From: Streptomyces sp. T39
Lineage (GTDB): Bacteria > Actinomycetota > Actinomycetes > Streptomycetales > Streptomycetaceae
Assembly (NCBI RefSeq): GCF_008042045.1
Contig: NZ_RDBP01000012.1
Span: 1,365,729-1,429,728 of the forward strand
Length of the DNA: 64,000 nt
Reading direction: 5' to 3'
Shown here: one piece after another, positions 1-8,798 of the stretch
Layout of the letters: every line of letters begins with the position of its first letter
Position numbering within the stretch: position 1 is the first letter of the stretch
The notes under the pieces: model-generated
Told to the model about the DNA's origin: nothing
What the model saw: only the letters and a program-made list of their open reading frames with translations
Databases searched by the model: none
Made by a program: the position numbers and the translations under genes

Positions 1-1966
1 GCCCCCGCCCCCCGGCCTCCGGCGCGGCCCCGCCCCCGAACGATTCCGCCTGACCGCCGGCCTCCGGGCGAGGGGCGCCCGCCGTCCCGCCGGTCGCGGC
101 CACCTCACCGCCGGCCTCCGGGCCGAGGAGACCGCCCCCGGCCGCCGGGCCGCCGGCCTCCCGGCGAAGGACGCCCGCCGTCCCGCCGGCGTCTCCCGCC
201 GAGCCGGACGGCCCACCGCGCTCCTGCACGGGGACGCCCACCGCGCCGCGCTCGTCCGCGGGCTCCACCGACGCGGTACGGCCGCCCCCGGCCGCCGCCC
301 CGTTCTCCGCAGCCTCCGCCACGGCCTCCTCCGGCCGTCGCGCCAGCGTCACGACCCGGTCGGCGAGGGAGAGCAGGGCGGGCCGGTGCACGACGAGCAG
401 GACCGTACGTCCCCGGGCCAGGCGTCCGACCGCCTCGACGATTCCGGCCTCGGTCTCGCCGTCCAGGGCTGCGGTCGGCTCGTCGAGCAGCAGCACCGGC
501 CGGTCGGCGAGGAACGCCCTCGCCAGGGCGATCCGCTGCCGCTGGCCCGCCGAGAGGCCGGCGCCGTCCTCGCCGAGCAGGGTCTCGGCGCCCTGGGGGA
601 GCGCCGCCACGACGTCGTGGGCGCCCGCCTGGCGCAGGGCGTCGAGCACCTCGGCGTCGTCGGCGTCCGGCCGGGCGAGGCGCACGTTGTCGGCGACCGT
701 CCCGGCGAACAGGCAGGGCCGCTGCGGGACCCAGGCGATCCGCTGCCGCCAGAGCACGGGATCGATGTCGCCCAGCTCCCGGCCCCCGACGAGCACCCGC
801 CCCTCGGAGGGTTCGGCGAATCCCAGCACCACATCCAGCAGGGTCGACTTCCCCGTGCCGCTCTCCCCGGTCAGTGCCACCGTCTCGCCGGGTTCCACCA
901 CGAGCGACGCCCGGTGGGGGGTCGCCTCGCCGCGCCCCGCGTGCCGCACGCTCAGGCCGTCGAACTCCAGCCGGAGGTCCGCCGGTACGGGGGCCGTTCC
1001 GGTGGGCCGCGGCCGGGTGCCAAGGATCTCGAAGATCTCCTCGGCGGCCGACAGCCCCTCGGCGGCCGCGTGGTACTGGGCCCCCACCTGACGCAGCGGG
1101 AGGTAGGCCTCCGGAGCCAGGATCAGGATCACCAGGCCGGTGTAGAGGTCGAGTTCGCCGTGCACCAGCCGCATGCCGATGGTCACGGCGACCAGGGCCA
1201 CCGACAGCGTCGACAGCAGCTCCAGGGCGAAGGAGGACAGGAAGGCGATGCGCAGGGTGCGCAGGGTGGCCTGCCGGTACTGCGCGGTGATCGTACGGAT
1301 CGAGTCCGCCTGCGCCTTCGCCCGCCCGAAGACCTTGAGCGTGGGCAGACCGGCCACCACGTCCAGGAAGTGCCCGGAGAGCCGGGAGAGCAGCTGCCAC
1401 TGCCGGTCCATCCGCGTCTGCGTCGCCCACCCGATGAGCACCATGAAGAGCGGGATCAGCGGCAGGGTCCCGACGATGATCGCGGCGGAGACCCAGTCGT
1501 CGGTGACGATCCGTGCGAGGACGGCCACGGGGACGACGACGGCGAGTCCGAGCTGGGGGAGATAGCGCGAGAAGTAGTCGTCGAGGGCGTCGATGCCCCG
1601 CGTCGCCAGGGCCACCAGCGACCCGCTGCGCTGACCGCTCAGCCAGCCCGGCCCCAGCTCTGCCGCCCGCTCCAGCAGTCGCCCGCGCAGTTCGGACTTG
1701 ACCGCGGCGCCGGCCCGGTGGGCCGCCAGCTCGGTGAGCCAGGAGACGACCGCGCGCCCGGCCGCCACGGCCGCCAGCAGGACCAGCGGGGTGGTCAGCC
1801 CCGACGCGGAGAGTCCCTGCTGGAAGCCGCCGACGACCACCTCGGCGACGAGCATGGCCTGGGCCACGACGAGTGCCGCGCCGAGCAGGCCGAGCACCAC
1901 CAAGGACACCAGGAAGACGCGGGTGGCCCTGGCGTACCGCAGCAGCCGCGGGTCGATCGGTTTCAC
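1..1966 (-). CDS. cydD: CydD half of a probably fused CydDC thiol-reductant ABC exporter (3' part beyond window)
   Basis: ABC exporter half with an N-terminal transmembrane domain followed by an ATPase domain; in bacteria CydDC exports glutathione/cysteine to the periplasmic side and is needed to assemble cytochrome bd. The ATPase has a Walker A (GESGTGKST, about 845-872), a signature region (LSAGQRQRIALARA, about 505-550) and a Walker B (LLLDEPTAALDG, about 460-500). The frame stays open to base 1 through an Ala/Gly/Pro-rich segment after the ATPase, as expected for the linker of the fused streptomycete CydDC. I chose GTG at 1964-1966, nine bases after GAGGAG; an ATG at 1975 is too close to that site. 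It follows cydB by 28 bp and is probably the last gene of the Rex-controlled operon. The start codon lies inside a parS site. What follows the linker is outside the window, so the fusion is inferred. Confidence 0.9.
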   Translation of the reverse strand, partial: MKPIDPRLLRYARATRVFLVSLVVLGLLGAALVVAQAMLVAEVVVGGFQQGLSASGLTTPLVLLAAVAAGRAVVSWLTELAAHRAGAAVKSELRGRLLERAAELGPGWLSGQRSGSLVALATRGIDALDDYFSRYLPQLGLAVVVPVAVLARIVTDDWVSAAIIVGTLPLIPLFMVLIGWATQTRMDRQWQLLSRLSGHFLDVVAGLPTLKVFGRAKAQADSIRTITAQYRQATLRTLRIAFLSSFALELLSTLSVALVAVTIGMRLVHGELDLYTGLVILILAPEAYLPLRQVGAQYHAAAEGLSAAEEIFEILGTRPRPTGTAPVPADLRLEFDGLSVRHAGRGEATPHRASLVVEPGETVALTGESGTGKSTLLDVVLGFAEPSEGRVLVGGRELGDIDPVLWRQRIAWVPQRPCLFAGTVADNVRLARPDADDAEVLDALRQAGAHDVVAALPQGAETLLGEDGAGLSAGQRQRIALARAFLADRPVLLLDEPTAALDGETEAGIVEAVGRLARGRTVLLVVHRPALLSLADRVVTLARRPEEAVAEAAENGAAAGGGRTASVEPADERGAVGVPVQERGGPSGSAGDAGGTAGVLRREAGGPAAGGGLLGPEAGGEVAATGGTAGAPRPEAGGQAESFGGGAAPEAGGRG
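55..189. repeat. Imperfect repeat in the CydD-CydC linker
   Basis: Two 39-bp copies (55-93 and 151-189) differ at 3 positions and lie exactly 96 bp apart, so they stay in frame (32 codons). A partial copy of the first 14 bases lies at 109-122. They encode an Ala/Gly/Glu-rich stretch between the ATPase domain and the presumed CydC half. Probably a slippage-expanded flexible linker. Confidence 0.6.
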
Positions 1967-1973
1967 GTGAAAC
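1960..1973. other. parS: parS site (ParB binding), exact
   Basis: Exact 14-bp palindrome GTTTCACGTGAAAC, the streptomycete ParB-binding consensus. It covers the start region of cydD: the GTG start is the complement of its CAC. Confidence 0.93.
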
Positions 1974-1994
1974 ATCTCCTCGCTGGTACGCGGG

Positions 1995-2996
1995 CTAGTG
2001 CGAGTCGGCCAGGTGCTGGGTGCCGATCCGCTTGCGGAACACCCAGTAGGTCCAGCCCTGGTAGAGCAGCACCAGCGGGGTGGCGATGACCGCGAGCCAG
2101 GTCATGATCTTCAGCGTGTACGGACTCGACGAGGCGTTGGTGACCGTCAGGCTCCACTCCTCGTTCAGCGTGGACGGCATCACGTCCGGGAAGAGCGCCA
2201 GGAAGAGCATCGCGACCGCGGCCGCGATCGTGACGCCGGACAGCGCGAACGACCAGCCCTCCCTGCCCGCCTTGATCGCCCCGATCGCGCCGAGCAGCGC
2301 CGCCACGGCGACTGCCAGCGCCACCAGGCTCGGTCCGTCGCCGCGCAGCACCTGGGTCCAGAGCAGGAAACCCGCCGCCGGCACCGCTGCCGCGAGGCCG
2401 AGCCGGAACGCGAGCCTGCCGGCCCGTACCCGGATGTCCCCGACCGTCTTCAGCGCTGCGAACACCGCGCCGTGGAAGGTGAAGAGAGCGAGGGTCACCG
2501 CTCCGCCGAGGAGCGCGTACGGGTTGAGCAGATCGGACAGACCTCCCACGAACTCCTTGTCCGCGTCGATCGCCACACCCCGCACGATGTTGCCGAAGGC
2601 GACTCCCCAGAGCACGGCGGGCAGCAGCGAGGTCCAGAAGATCGCGTGCTCCCAGTTGGTCTGCCAGCGCTCCTCATCCCGCTTGTGCCGGTACTCGAAG
2701 GCGACGCCGCGCACGATGAGGCAGACGAGGATCAGCAGCAGCGGCAGGTAGAAGCCGGAGAAGAGCGTGGCGTACCAGTCGGGGAAGGCGGCGAACGTCG
2801 CTCCGCCGGCGGTCAGCAGCCACACCTCGTTGCCGTCCCAGACCGGCCCGATCGTGTTGATCAGCACCCGCCGCTCGGCGCGGTCACGGGCGAGCAGCTT
2901 GGTCAGGACCCCGATGCCGAAGTCGAAGCCCTCCAGGAAGAGGTAGCCGGTCCACAGGACGGCGATGAGTACGAACCAGACGTTGTGGAGTTCCAT
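1995..2996 (-). CDS. cydB: Cytochrome bd ubiquinol/menaquinol oxidase subunit II
   Basis: Integral membrane partner of CydA in the bd-type terminal oxidase, which reduces oxygen to water with electrons from menaquinol at high oxygen affinity. The 333-residue protein begins with the typical CydB segment (MELHNVWFVLIAVLWTGYLF) followed by LEGFDFGIG, and has about eight hydrophobic helices. GPVWDGNEVWLL near residue 50 is the family hallmark. Length is normal for actinobacterial CydB. It lies 41 bp after cydA and 28 bp before cydD on the same strand, so cydA-cydB-cydDC is one operon. Identification is secure. Confidence 0.97.
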   Translation of the reverse strand: MELHNVWFVLIAVLWTGYLFLEGFDFGIGVLTKLLARDRAERRVLINTIGPVWDGNEVWLLTAGGATFAAFPDWYATLFSGFYLPLLLILVCLIVRGVAFEYRHKRDEERWQTNWEHAIFWTSLLPAVLWGVAFGNIVRGVAIDADKEFVGGLSDLLNPYALLGGAVTLALFTFHGAVFAALKTVGDIRVRAGRLAFRLGLAAAVPAAGFLLWTQVLRGDGPSLVALAVAVAALLGAIGAIKAGREGWSFALSGVTIAAAVAMLFLALFPDVMPSTLNEEWSLTVTNASSSPYTLKIMTWLAVIATPLVLLYQGWTYWVFRKRIGTQHLADSH

Positions 2997-3037
2997 GCCC
3001 CATCAGCTCCTCAGCGCTCTCAGTGCTCTCGGTGGGC

Positions 3038-4552
3038 TCAGTACGAGAAGGCCATCGGCCGGTCGGGGTCGCGGTCGTCGCCGCCGATCCGGGTGGGCGG
3101 GTTGAGGTCCGCCTCGGTGAGCTCGGGCGGGCCGGCCTTGACGTACTTCACGAGGAGCTTGACCTCGATCACCGCGAGCACGGCGTAGAGCAGGGTGAAG
3201 GCGATCATCGAGGTGAGCACCTCGCCCTGGGAGACACCGGGGGAGACCGCGTCGCTGGTGCGCAGCACGCCGTAGACGACCCAGGGCTGACGGCCCATCT
3301 CGGTGAAGATCCAGCCCCAGGAGCTGGCGATCAGCGGGAAGGTCATGGTCCACAGGGCGATCAGCCAGTACCAGCGGGCGAAGCGCGGCGCGAGGGCCTT
3401 GTTCCGGAAGAGGACCAGATGCGGCACCTCGTCCTCGCCGGTCCGCAGGGCGGGTGGCAGCAGGAACCTCTTGCGGGTCAGCCAGAGGCCGAGCATCCCG
3501 ATGGTGAGGGAGGCCATGCCGAAGCCGATCATCCACCGGAAGCCCCAGTAGGCGACCGGGATGTTGGGCCGGTAGTCCCCCGGACCGAACTTCTCCTGTT
3601 CGGCCTTGTTGATGTCGTTGATCCCGGGGACGTACGAGCTGAAGTCGTCGTTGGCCAGGAAGGACAGCAGGCCGGGTATCTCGATCGCGACCTTGTTGTG
3701 GCCGGCGTCCACATCCCCGTAGGCGAAGATCGAGAACGGCGCGGGCGCCTCGCCCTCCCAGAGCGCCTCCGCTGCGGCCATCTTCATGGGCTGCTGCTTG
3801 AACATCACCTTGCCCAGCAGGTCACCGCTGACCGCGGTGAGCAGACCGGCGACGGCGACGGTCACCAGGCCGAGCCGCAGCGAGGTGCGCATCACCGGGA
3901 TGTGCTTCCTGCGGGCGAGGTGGTAGGCGGCGATGCCGACCATGAAGGCGCCGCCGACGAGGAAGGCCGCGGTGATGGTGTGGAAGAACTGGGTGAGCGC
4001 GGTGTTCTGGGTCAGGACCAGCCAGAAGTCCGTCAGCTCCGCGCGGCCGCGCTCCTCGTCGATCCGGTAGCCGACGGGGTGCTGCATCCAGGAGTTGGCC
4101 GCGAGGATGAAGTAGGCCGACAGGATCGTGCCGATCGAGACCATCCATATGCAGGCCAGGTGGATCTTCTTGGGCAGCTTGTCCCAGCCGAAGATCCACA
4201 GGCCGATGAAGGTCGACTCGAAGAAGAAGGCGATGAGCGCCTCGAAGGCGAGCGGGGCGCCGAAGACGTCGCCGACGAAGCGCGAGTAGTCGGACCAGTT
4301 CATGCCGAACTGGAACTCCTGCACGATCCCGGTGACCACACCCATGGCGATGTTGATCAGGAAGAGCTTCCCCCAGAACTTGGTCGCCCTGAGGTACTTC
4401 TCCTTGTCGGTCCGTACCCAGGCCGTCTGCAGGCCGGCGGTGAGGGCGGCGAGCGAGATCGTCAGCGGCACGAAGAGGAAGTGGTAGACGGTGGTGATGC
4501 CGAACTGCCAGCGGGCCAGGGTCTCCGGCGCCAGTGCGAGGCTCGAATCCAC
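3038..4552 (-). CDS. cydA: Cytochrome bd oxidase subunit I
   Basis: Haem-bearing, quinol-oxidising subunit of the bd oxidase. The 504-residue protein has the haem b595 ligand candidate His24 in YHFLFVPLT, the b558 candidate His191 in FFHTITAAF, the Q-loop motif KQQPMK from residue 252, and GRQPW at about 420. The Q-loop is short, as in most actinobacterial homologues (E. coli CydA is slightly longer). The start is GTG at 4550-4552 after AAGGAGAG. The leader carries a perfect Rex operator next to a -10-like CATAAT, so the operon should be derepressed when NADH/NAD+ rises under oxygen limitation. Confidence 0.97.
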   Translation of the reverse strand: MDSSLALAPETLARWQFGITTVYHFLFVPLTISLAALTAGLQTAWVRTDKEKYLRATKFWGKLFLINIAMGVVTGIVQEFQFGMNWSDYSRFVGDVFGAPLAFEALIAFFFESTFIGLWIFGWDKLPKKIHLACIWMVSIGTILSAYFILAANSWMQHPVGYRIDEERGRAELTDFWLVLTQNTALTQFFHTITAAFLVGGAFMVGIAAYHLARRKHIPVMRTSLRLGLVTVAVAGLLTAVSGDLLGKVMFKQQPMKMAAAEALWEGEAPAPFSIFAYGDVDAGHNKVAIEIPGLLSFLANDDFSSYVPGINDINKAEQEKFGPGDYRPNIPVAYWGFRWMIGFGMASLTIGMLGLWLTRKRFLLPPALRTGEDEVPHLVLFRNKALAPRFARWYWLIALWTMTFPLIASSWGWIFTEMGRQPWVVYGVLRTSDAVSPGVSQGEVLTSMIAFTLLYAVLAVIEVKLLVKYVKAGPPELTEADLNPPTRIGGDDRDPDRPMAFSY

Positions 4553-4634
4553 GTCGTCTCTCCTTACGTCGGCGTGGTGACCGAGGGTTGCCCACCCGGC
4601 ATACCCCCACAGAGCGGGAGCAGCCGGACGAGCT

Positions 4635-4650
4635 TGTGAACGCGTTCACA
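4635..4650. promoter_or_regulatory. Rex operator upstream of cydABD
   Basis: Perfect 16-bp palindrome TGTGAACGCGTTCACA, identical to the published streptomycete Rex operator consensus. A second half-site TTCACAAGC (4651-4659) pairs with GCTTGTGAA (4632-4640). On the minus strand it lies just downstream of CATAAT (4660-4665), a plausible -10, so bound Rex would block transcription of cydA. Rex releases DNA when NADH accumulates. Confidence 0.92.
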
Positions 4651-4717
4651 TTCACAAGCATTATGGCGCACACGAAATCCGCACTGTTTGCCGGGGGGTC
4701 CTTTGAGCCACCGCACG

Positions 4718-4760
4718 CGACGGGACCCCGGTGGGCAGGGCGCTCACCGGGGTCCCGTCG
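4718..4760. terminator. Strong hairpin terminator after hisC
   Basis: Perfect 16-bp arms CGACGGGACCCCGGTG (4718-4733) and its complement (4745-4760) with an 11-base loop. It lies between the stop of the aminotransferase gene and the cydA promoter, so it insulates the cyd operon from read-through. Confidence 0.85.
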
Positions 4761-4803
4761 GGTGGGCGGGGTCCGGGTCCGGGCATTCCCGGACCCGGCG
4801 CCG

Positions 4804-5889
4804 TCAGCCCGCCAGCGTCTTGCGGAAGGCTTCCGCCGTGTGCAGGAAGACGTCGTTGGCCTCGTCCTCGCCGATGGTCACGCGCACGCCCTCCCCCGCG
4901 AACGGGCGCACCACGACACCCGCCTTCTCGCAGGCAGCCGCGAAGTCGAGGGTGCGCTCGCCGAGACGCAGCCACACGAAGTTCGCCTGGGTCTCCGGCA
5001 CCGTCCATCCCTGGCCGACCAGCCCCTCGTACACCCGGGTGCGTTCGCAGACCAGCGAGCCGACCCGGCCGAGGAGCTCGTCCTCGGCGCGCAGCGAGGC
5101 GACGGCCGCGTCCTGGGCCAGCTGCGAGACGCCGAACGGCACCGCGGTCTTGCGCAGCGCGGCGGCCACCGGCTCGTGGGCCACCGCGAAGCCCACCCGC
5201 AGCCCGGCGAGCCCGTACGCCTTCGAGAAGGTCCGCAGCACGGCCACGTTCGGCCGGTCCCGGTAGATCTCCAGGCCGTCCGGGACCTCCGTGTCCCGGA
5301 TGAACTCCCGGTACGCCTCGTCCAGGACCACCAGCACGTCGGACGGCACCCGGTCGAGGAAGCGTTCCAGCTCGGCACGGCGCACGACGGTGCCGGTCGG
5401 GTTGTTGGGGTTGCAGACGAAGATCAGCCTGGTCCGCTCGGTGATCGCGTCGGCCATCGCGTCCAGGTCGTGCACGTCGCCGGCGGTGAGCGGCACCTGG
5501 ACCGGGGTCGCCCCGCTGATCTGCGTGATGATCGGGTACGCCTCGAAGGAGCGCCAGGCGTACATCACCTCGTCGCCCGGGCCCGAGGTCGACTGGATCA
5601 GCGACTGGGCCACCCCCACCGAGCCGGTGCCGGTCGCCAGATGCGTCGCCGGCACGCCGAACCGCTCGGAGAGTTCGTTCATCAGGCCGCTGCACGCCAT
5701 GTCGGGGTAGCGGTTGAAGTTCCGCGCGGCGGCGACCGCGGTCTCCATCACCCCCGGGAGCGGCGGATAGGGATTCTCGTTGGAGGACAGCTTGAAGGCG
5801 GCCGGGCCGTCGGCCGCCGCCGGCTTGCCCGGCTTGTACGTGGGGATGCCGTCCAGCTCGGCGCGGAGCTTGGGACTCGTCTCGCTCAC
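4804..5889 (-). CDS. hisC: Histidinol-phosphate aminotransferase family (HisC-like)
   Basis: PLP-dependent fold-type I aminotransferase of 361 residues, the usual HisC length. It should transfer an amino group from glutamate to imidazole-acetol phosphate, or to an aromatic 2-oxo acid. Visible motifs are KLSSNENPY near residue 33, the PLP-phosphate region around ATGTGSVG (85-92), CNPNNPTG (159-166), and the Schiff-base lysine K223 in [15 protein letters not shown]. It stands alone, not in a his operon, as expected for the second streptomycete copy, which may act in aromatic amino acid synthesis (annotated hisC2 or pat elsewhere). Substrate specificity cannot be read from sequence. Confidence 0.9.
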   Translation of the reverse strand: MSETSPKLRAELDGIPTYKPGKPAAADGPAAFKLSSNENPYPPLPGVMETAVAAARNFNRYPDMACSGLMNELSERFGVPATHLATGTGSVGVAQSLIQSTSGPGDEVMYAWRSFEAYPIITQISGATPVQVPLTAGDVHDLDAMADAITERTRLIFVCNPNNPTGTVVRRAELERFLDRVPSDVLVVLDEAYREFIRDTEVPDGLEIYRDRPNVAVLRTFSKAYGLAGLRVGFAVAHEPVAAALRKTAVPFGVSQLAQDAAVASLRAEDELLGRVGSLVCERTRVYEGLVGQGWTVPETQANFVWLRLGERTLDFAAACEKAGVVVRPFAGEGVRVTIGEDEANDVFLHTAEAFRKTLAG

Positions 5890-6283
5890 CGCAGGTCCTC
5901 CTCAGACCGTCATGCCACTCGGTACCGCGGTGCGCGTCGGTACGGGACACCGGGCCTCCGCACACCAATACTGCTCACCTTATGAGGATTCGCCTCCGCT
6001 GCGAATGGCCCGCGGAAAGGAAGGGGGGAGCACGCCGCCCTGGCGCGCGCCCCTGGCTCACTCCGTGGCGCGCATCACCCGTAGTGGTGAGTTGAGACCT
6101 CTTCGCAACATGGACCCCTCAACAGGTCCACGCGCGCCGATAGCGGCAACTCTGCAACCGATAGGCTCAACTTCCTTGTTAAGTAAGGCTTTTGCTGCTT
6201 AATGATCATGCAGAAACGTGCCTGTCAACGTGTGCATATGCGACCGGCCAGACCCACCGCCCGCGCCCTACTATCGGCACGCC
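5890..6283. other. Divergent intergenic region with A/T-rich inverted repeats
   Basis: 394 bp between the divergent hisC and lacI-type genes, with no credible gene. From about 6165 to 6210 it is unusually A/T-rich and holds TTAAG (6179-6183) inverted to CTTAA (6198-6202), a CCTT/AAGG pair (6174-6177, 6185-6188) and the palindrome TGATCA (6204-6209). These are candidates for an operator of the adjacent LacI-type regulator. Confidence 0.4.
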
Positions 6284-7396
6284 ATGACAGCAGCAGGGAA
6301 GCACCAGGTGAGCCGGACGGAAACATCCCGCCGGGGCGGTCGGCAAGGACGGGCGGGCATCCGGGACGTCGCCGCCGCGGCCGGCGTCTCGATCACGACC
6401 GTCTCCGACGCGCTCAACGGGAAGGGCAGACTCCCGGACGCCACCCGTCGGCACGTCAGGGAGGTCGCCGACCGGCTGGGCTACCGCCCCTCGGCCGCCG
6501 CCCGCACCCTTCGTACCGGGAAGTCCGGCTTAATCGGCCTCACCGTGACGACCTACGGGGATGAACCTTTCACCTTCACGGAGTTCGCCTACTTCGCGGA
6601 GATGGCCAGAGCCGCCACATCGGCGGCGCTCGCCCGCGGCTACGCGCTGGTCATCCTGCCCGCCACCTCACGCCACGACGTCTGGTCGAACGTCGCCCTC
6701 GACGGCACCGTCGTCATCGACCCCTCCGACCACGACCCCGTCGTGACCGAGCTGGTCCGCCAGGGGCTGCCGGTCGTCTCCGACGGCCGCCCGGCCGGCA
6801 CGCTGCCCGTCACCGCCTGGGTCGACAACGACCACGAGGCCGCCGTCCTCGACCTGCTCGACCATCTCGCCGCGGCCGGCGCCCGCCGGATCGGCCTGCT
6901 CACCGGCACCACCACGGACACCTACACCCGGTTGTCGACCACCGCCTACCTCGACTGGTGCGCGCGCGTGGGCCAGGACCCGGTCTACGAGTCCTATCCC
7001 GCGCACGACCCCTGCGCGGGCGCGGTCGCCGCCGACCGGCTGCTCGCCCGGCCCGACCGCCCCGACGCCGTCTACGGCCTCTTCGACCCCAACGGCACCG
7101 ACCTGCTGGCCGCCGCCCGCCGCTACGGGCTGCGCGTCCCGGACGACCTGCTGCTGGTGTGCTGCAGCGAGTCCACGGTCTACGCGACCACCGAGCCACC
7201 CATCACCACGCTCTCCCTGAAGCCGCGCCGCATCGGCACGGCCGTGGTCCAGCTGCTGATCGACGCCATCGAGGGGATCGACGAGGACCGGCCGGTCGAG
7301 CAGGTGATACCGACCGAACTGATCGTCAGGACGTCGTCCCAGCGCCGCCCCCCGCGGACCACGGTCAGCGCCCCACGGTCTCCCGCGAAGGACTAG
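6284..7396 (+). CDS. LacI-family transcriptional regulator
   Basis: DNA-binding repressor-type protein of about 370 residues. The N-terminal helix-turn-helix (about residues 26-48, IRDVAAAAGVSITTVSDALNG) and the hinge helix are typical of LacI/GalR. The remainder is a periplasmic-binding-protein-like sensor domain ending in the usual dimerisation region. No sugar operon is adjacent, so the ligand and targets are unknown. The ATG at 6284 has no Shine-Dalgarno but a -10-like TACTAT at 6269-6274, suggesting a leaderless message. GTG at 6308 is an in-frame alternative with a weak ribosome site (AGGGAAG). Confidence 0.88.
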   Translation: MTAAGKHQVSRTETSRRGGRQGRAGIRDVAAAAGVSITTVSDALNGKGRLPDATRRHVREVADRLGYRPSAAARTLRTGKSGLIGLTVTTYGDEPFTFTEFAYFAEMARAATSAALARGYALVILPATSRHDVWSNVALDGTVVIDPSDHDPVVTELVRQGLPVVSDGRPAGTLPVTAWVDNDHEAAVLDLLDHLAAAGARRIGLLTGTTTDTYTRLSTTAYLDWCARVGQDPVYESYPAHDPCAGAVAADRLLARPDRPDAVYGLFDPNGTDLLAAARRYGLRVPDDLLLVCCSESTVYATTEPPITTLSLKPRRIGTAVVQLLIDAIEGIDEDRPVEQVIPTELIVRTSSQRRPPRTTVSAPRSPAKD

Positions 7397-7410
7397 ACCT
7401 TCCGAATAGG

Positions 7411-7451
7411 GATGAATCGGCCGGCGAACCGGGGGTGCGGAAGGATTCATC
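7411..7451. terminator. Inverted repeat after the LacI-type gene
   Basis: Perfect 8-bp arms GATGAATC (7411-7418) and GATTCATC (7444-7451), with partial outward extension, 15 bp after the stop codon. The 25-base loop is long for a terminator, so it may instead be a regulator site. Confidence 0.35.
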
Positions 7452-7569
7452 ACCCCTGGTGCGTCACACACCGCCGGGCTCATTCCTATGATGGGCGAAC
7501 GACACCGCGGACCACCCCGACCAGGCTGGGCCGAGAGGTGAACGGCGGCGCGACGGTGTGGAGGGGTCG

Positions 7570-8643
7570 ATGACTCAGGGGGCCGGTCAGGGACCCGTGG
7601 TGCGGACGGCGACGCTGCGCGATTTCCGCGTGCCGCCGTACGCTCAGGTGCCGGTGCAGTCGCAGGCCGCGGACCCGGGGCACCCCGGCAACGCGGTCCC
7701 GGAGGGCGAGATGCCGGAGGGCTACACGCCCACCGCCCGCGACCTGCCGGTGATCAGCCGCGGCGGCCCGGGCGACACCGTCCAGGTGCGGGTCGAACCC
7801 GACCCGCAGCCCGCGCCCCCCGGCCGCGGCCCGCTGTACGTCGTCGGCGACGTCCACGGCTACCTCGAGGAACTGGTCGCCGCCCTCGCCGAGCAGGGCA
7901 TCATCGACGCGGACCTGCGCTGGGCGGCCGGCAACGCCCGCCTGTGGTTCCTCGGCGACTTCACCGACCGCGGTCCCGACGGCATCGGGGTCATCGACCT
8001 CGTGATGCGGCTCTCCGCCGAGGCGGCGGCCGCGGGCGGCTACTGCAAGGCTCTGATGGGCAACCACGAGCTGTTGCTGCTGGGCGCCAAGCGCTTCGGC
8101 GACACCCCCGTCAACTCCGGCGCCGGCACCGCCACCTTCCAGGCGGCCTGGCTGCTCAACGGCGGCCAGAAGTACGACATGGACCGGCTCCAGGAGGTCC
8201 ACCTCCAGTGGATGGCCCGGCTCGACGCCATCGTCGAGGAGGACGGCCACCTGCTGCTGCACTCCGACACCACCGCGTACCTCGACTACGGCACCACGAT
8301 CGAGGACGTCAACGACGCGGTGCACCAGGTCCTCACCCTCAACGACGCCGACCAGTGCTGGGACCTGTTCCGCAAGTTCACCAAGCGCTTCGCCTTCCGT
8401 GACGAGGGCGGCCCGGACGCGGTCCGCGAGCTGCTCGCCGCCTACGGCGGCCGGCGCGTGGTGCACGGGCACAGCCCCATCCCGTACCTGCTCGGCGAAG
8501 TCGGCACCGAGGACGGCGAGGACGGCGCCCGCCCCCTGGTCGACGGCCCCCATGTGTACGCGGACGGTCTCGCCATCGCCATGGACGGCGGAGTGACCAT
8601 GGCCGGAAAGCTTCTCGTACAACAGCTCCCCCTCCAGGACTGA
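7570..8643 (+). CDS. Calcineurin-like metallophosphoesterase
   Basis: Phosphoesterase of 357 residues with the metal-binding motifs of the PPP/calcineurin superfamily in order: GDVHG (93-97), GDFTDRG (129-135), GNHE (164-167) and GHS near residue 300. These bind two metal ions and hydrolyse phosphoester bonds, most like bacterial serine/threonine phosphatase-type enzymes. The first 85 residues are Pro/Gly-rich and probably disordered. The ATG at 7570 follows GGAGGGG at proper spacing. A -10-like TATGAT lies at 7487-7492. It appears monocistronic; the natural substrate is unknown. Confidence 0.85.
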   Translation: MTQGAGQGPVVRTATLRDFRVPPYAQVPVQSQAADPGHPGNAVPEGEMPEGYTPTARDLPVISRGGPGDTVQVRVEPDPQPAPPGRGPLYVVGDVHGYLEELVAALAEQGIIDADLRWAAGNARLWFLGDFTDRGPDGIGVIDLVMRLSAEAAAAGGYCKALMGNHELLLLGAKRFGDTPVNSGAGTATFQAAWLLNGGQKYDMDRLQEVHLQWMARLDAIVEEDGHLLLHSDTTAYLDYGTTIEDVNDAVHQVLTLNDADQCWDLFRKFTKRFAFRDEGGPDAVRELLAAYGGRRVVHGHSPIPYLLGEVGTEDGEDGARPLVDGPHVYADGLAIAMDGGVTMAGKLLVQQLPLQD

Positions 8644-8798
8644 GCCGGTTCGCGACGGGCGATTTACGGAAACCCTCTGTCACGCCGCGCCGTCGCCGCT
8701 CTACCATCGGCTTATCCGTAGCAGGCTCTCCTCCGTTTACGCCCCATTGCCCGGCACCGACGGGCGATCCGCGGCCTACGGAGCATCGGGGGATGCAC

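Noticed and set aside
386-2089. Plus-strand open frame over the CydD gene
   Set aside because: Antisense to clear ABC ATPase motifs; no domain of its own.
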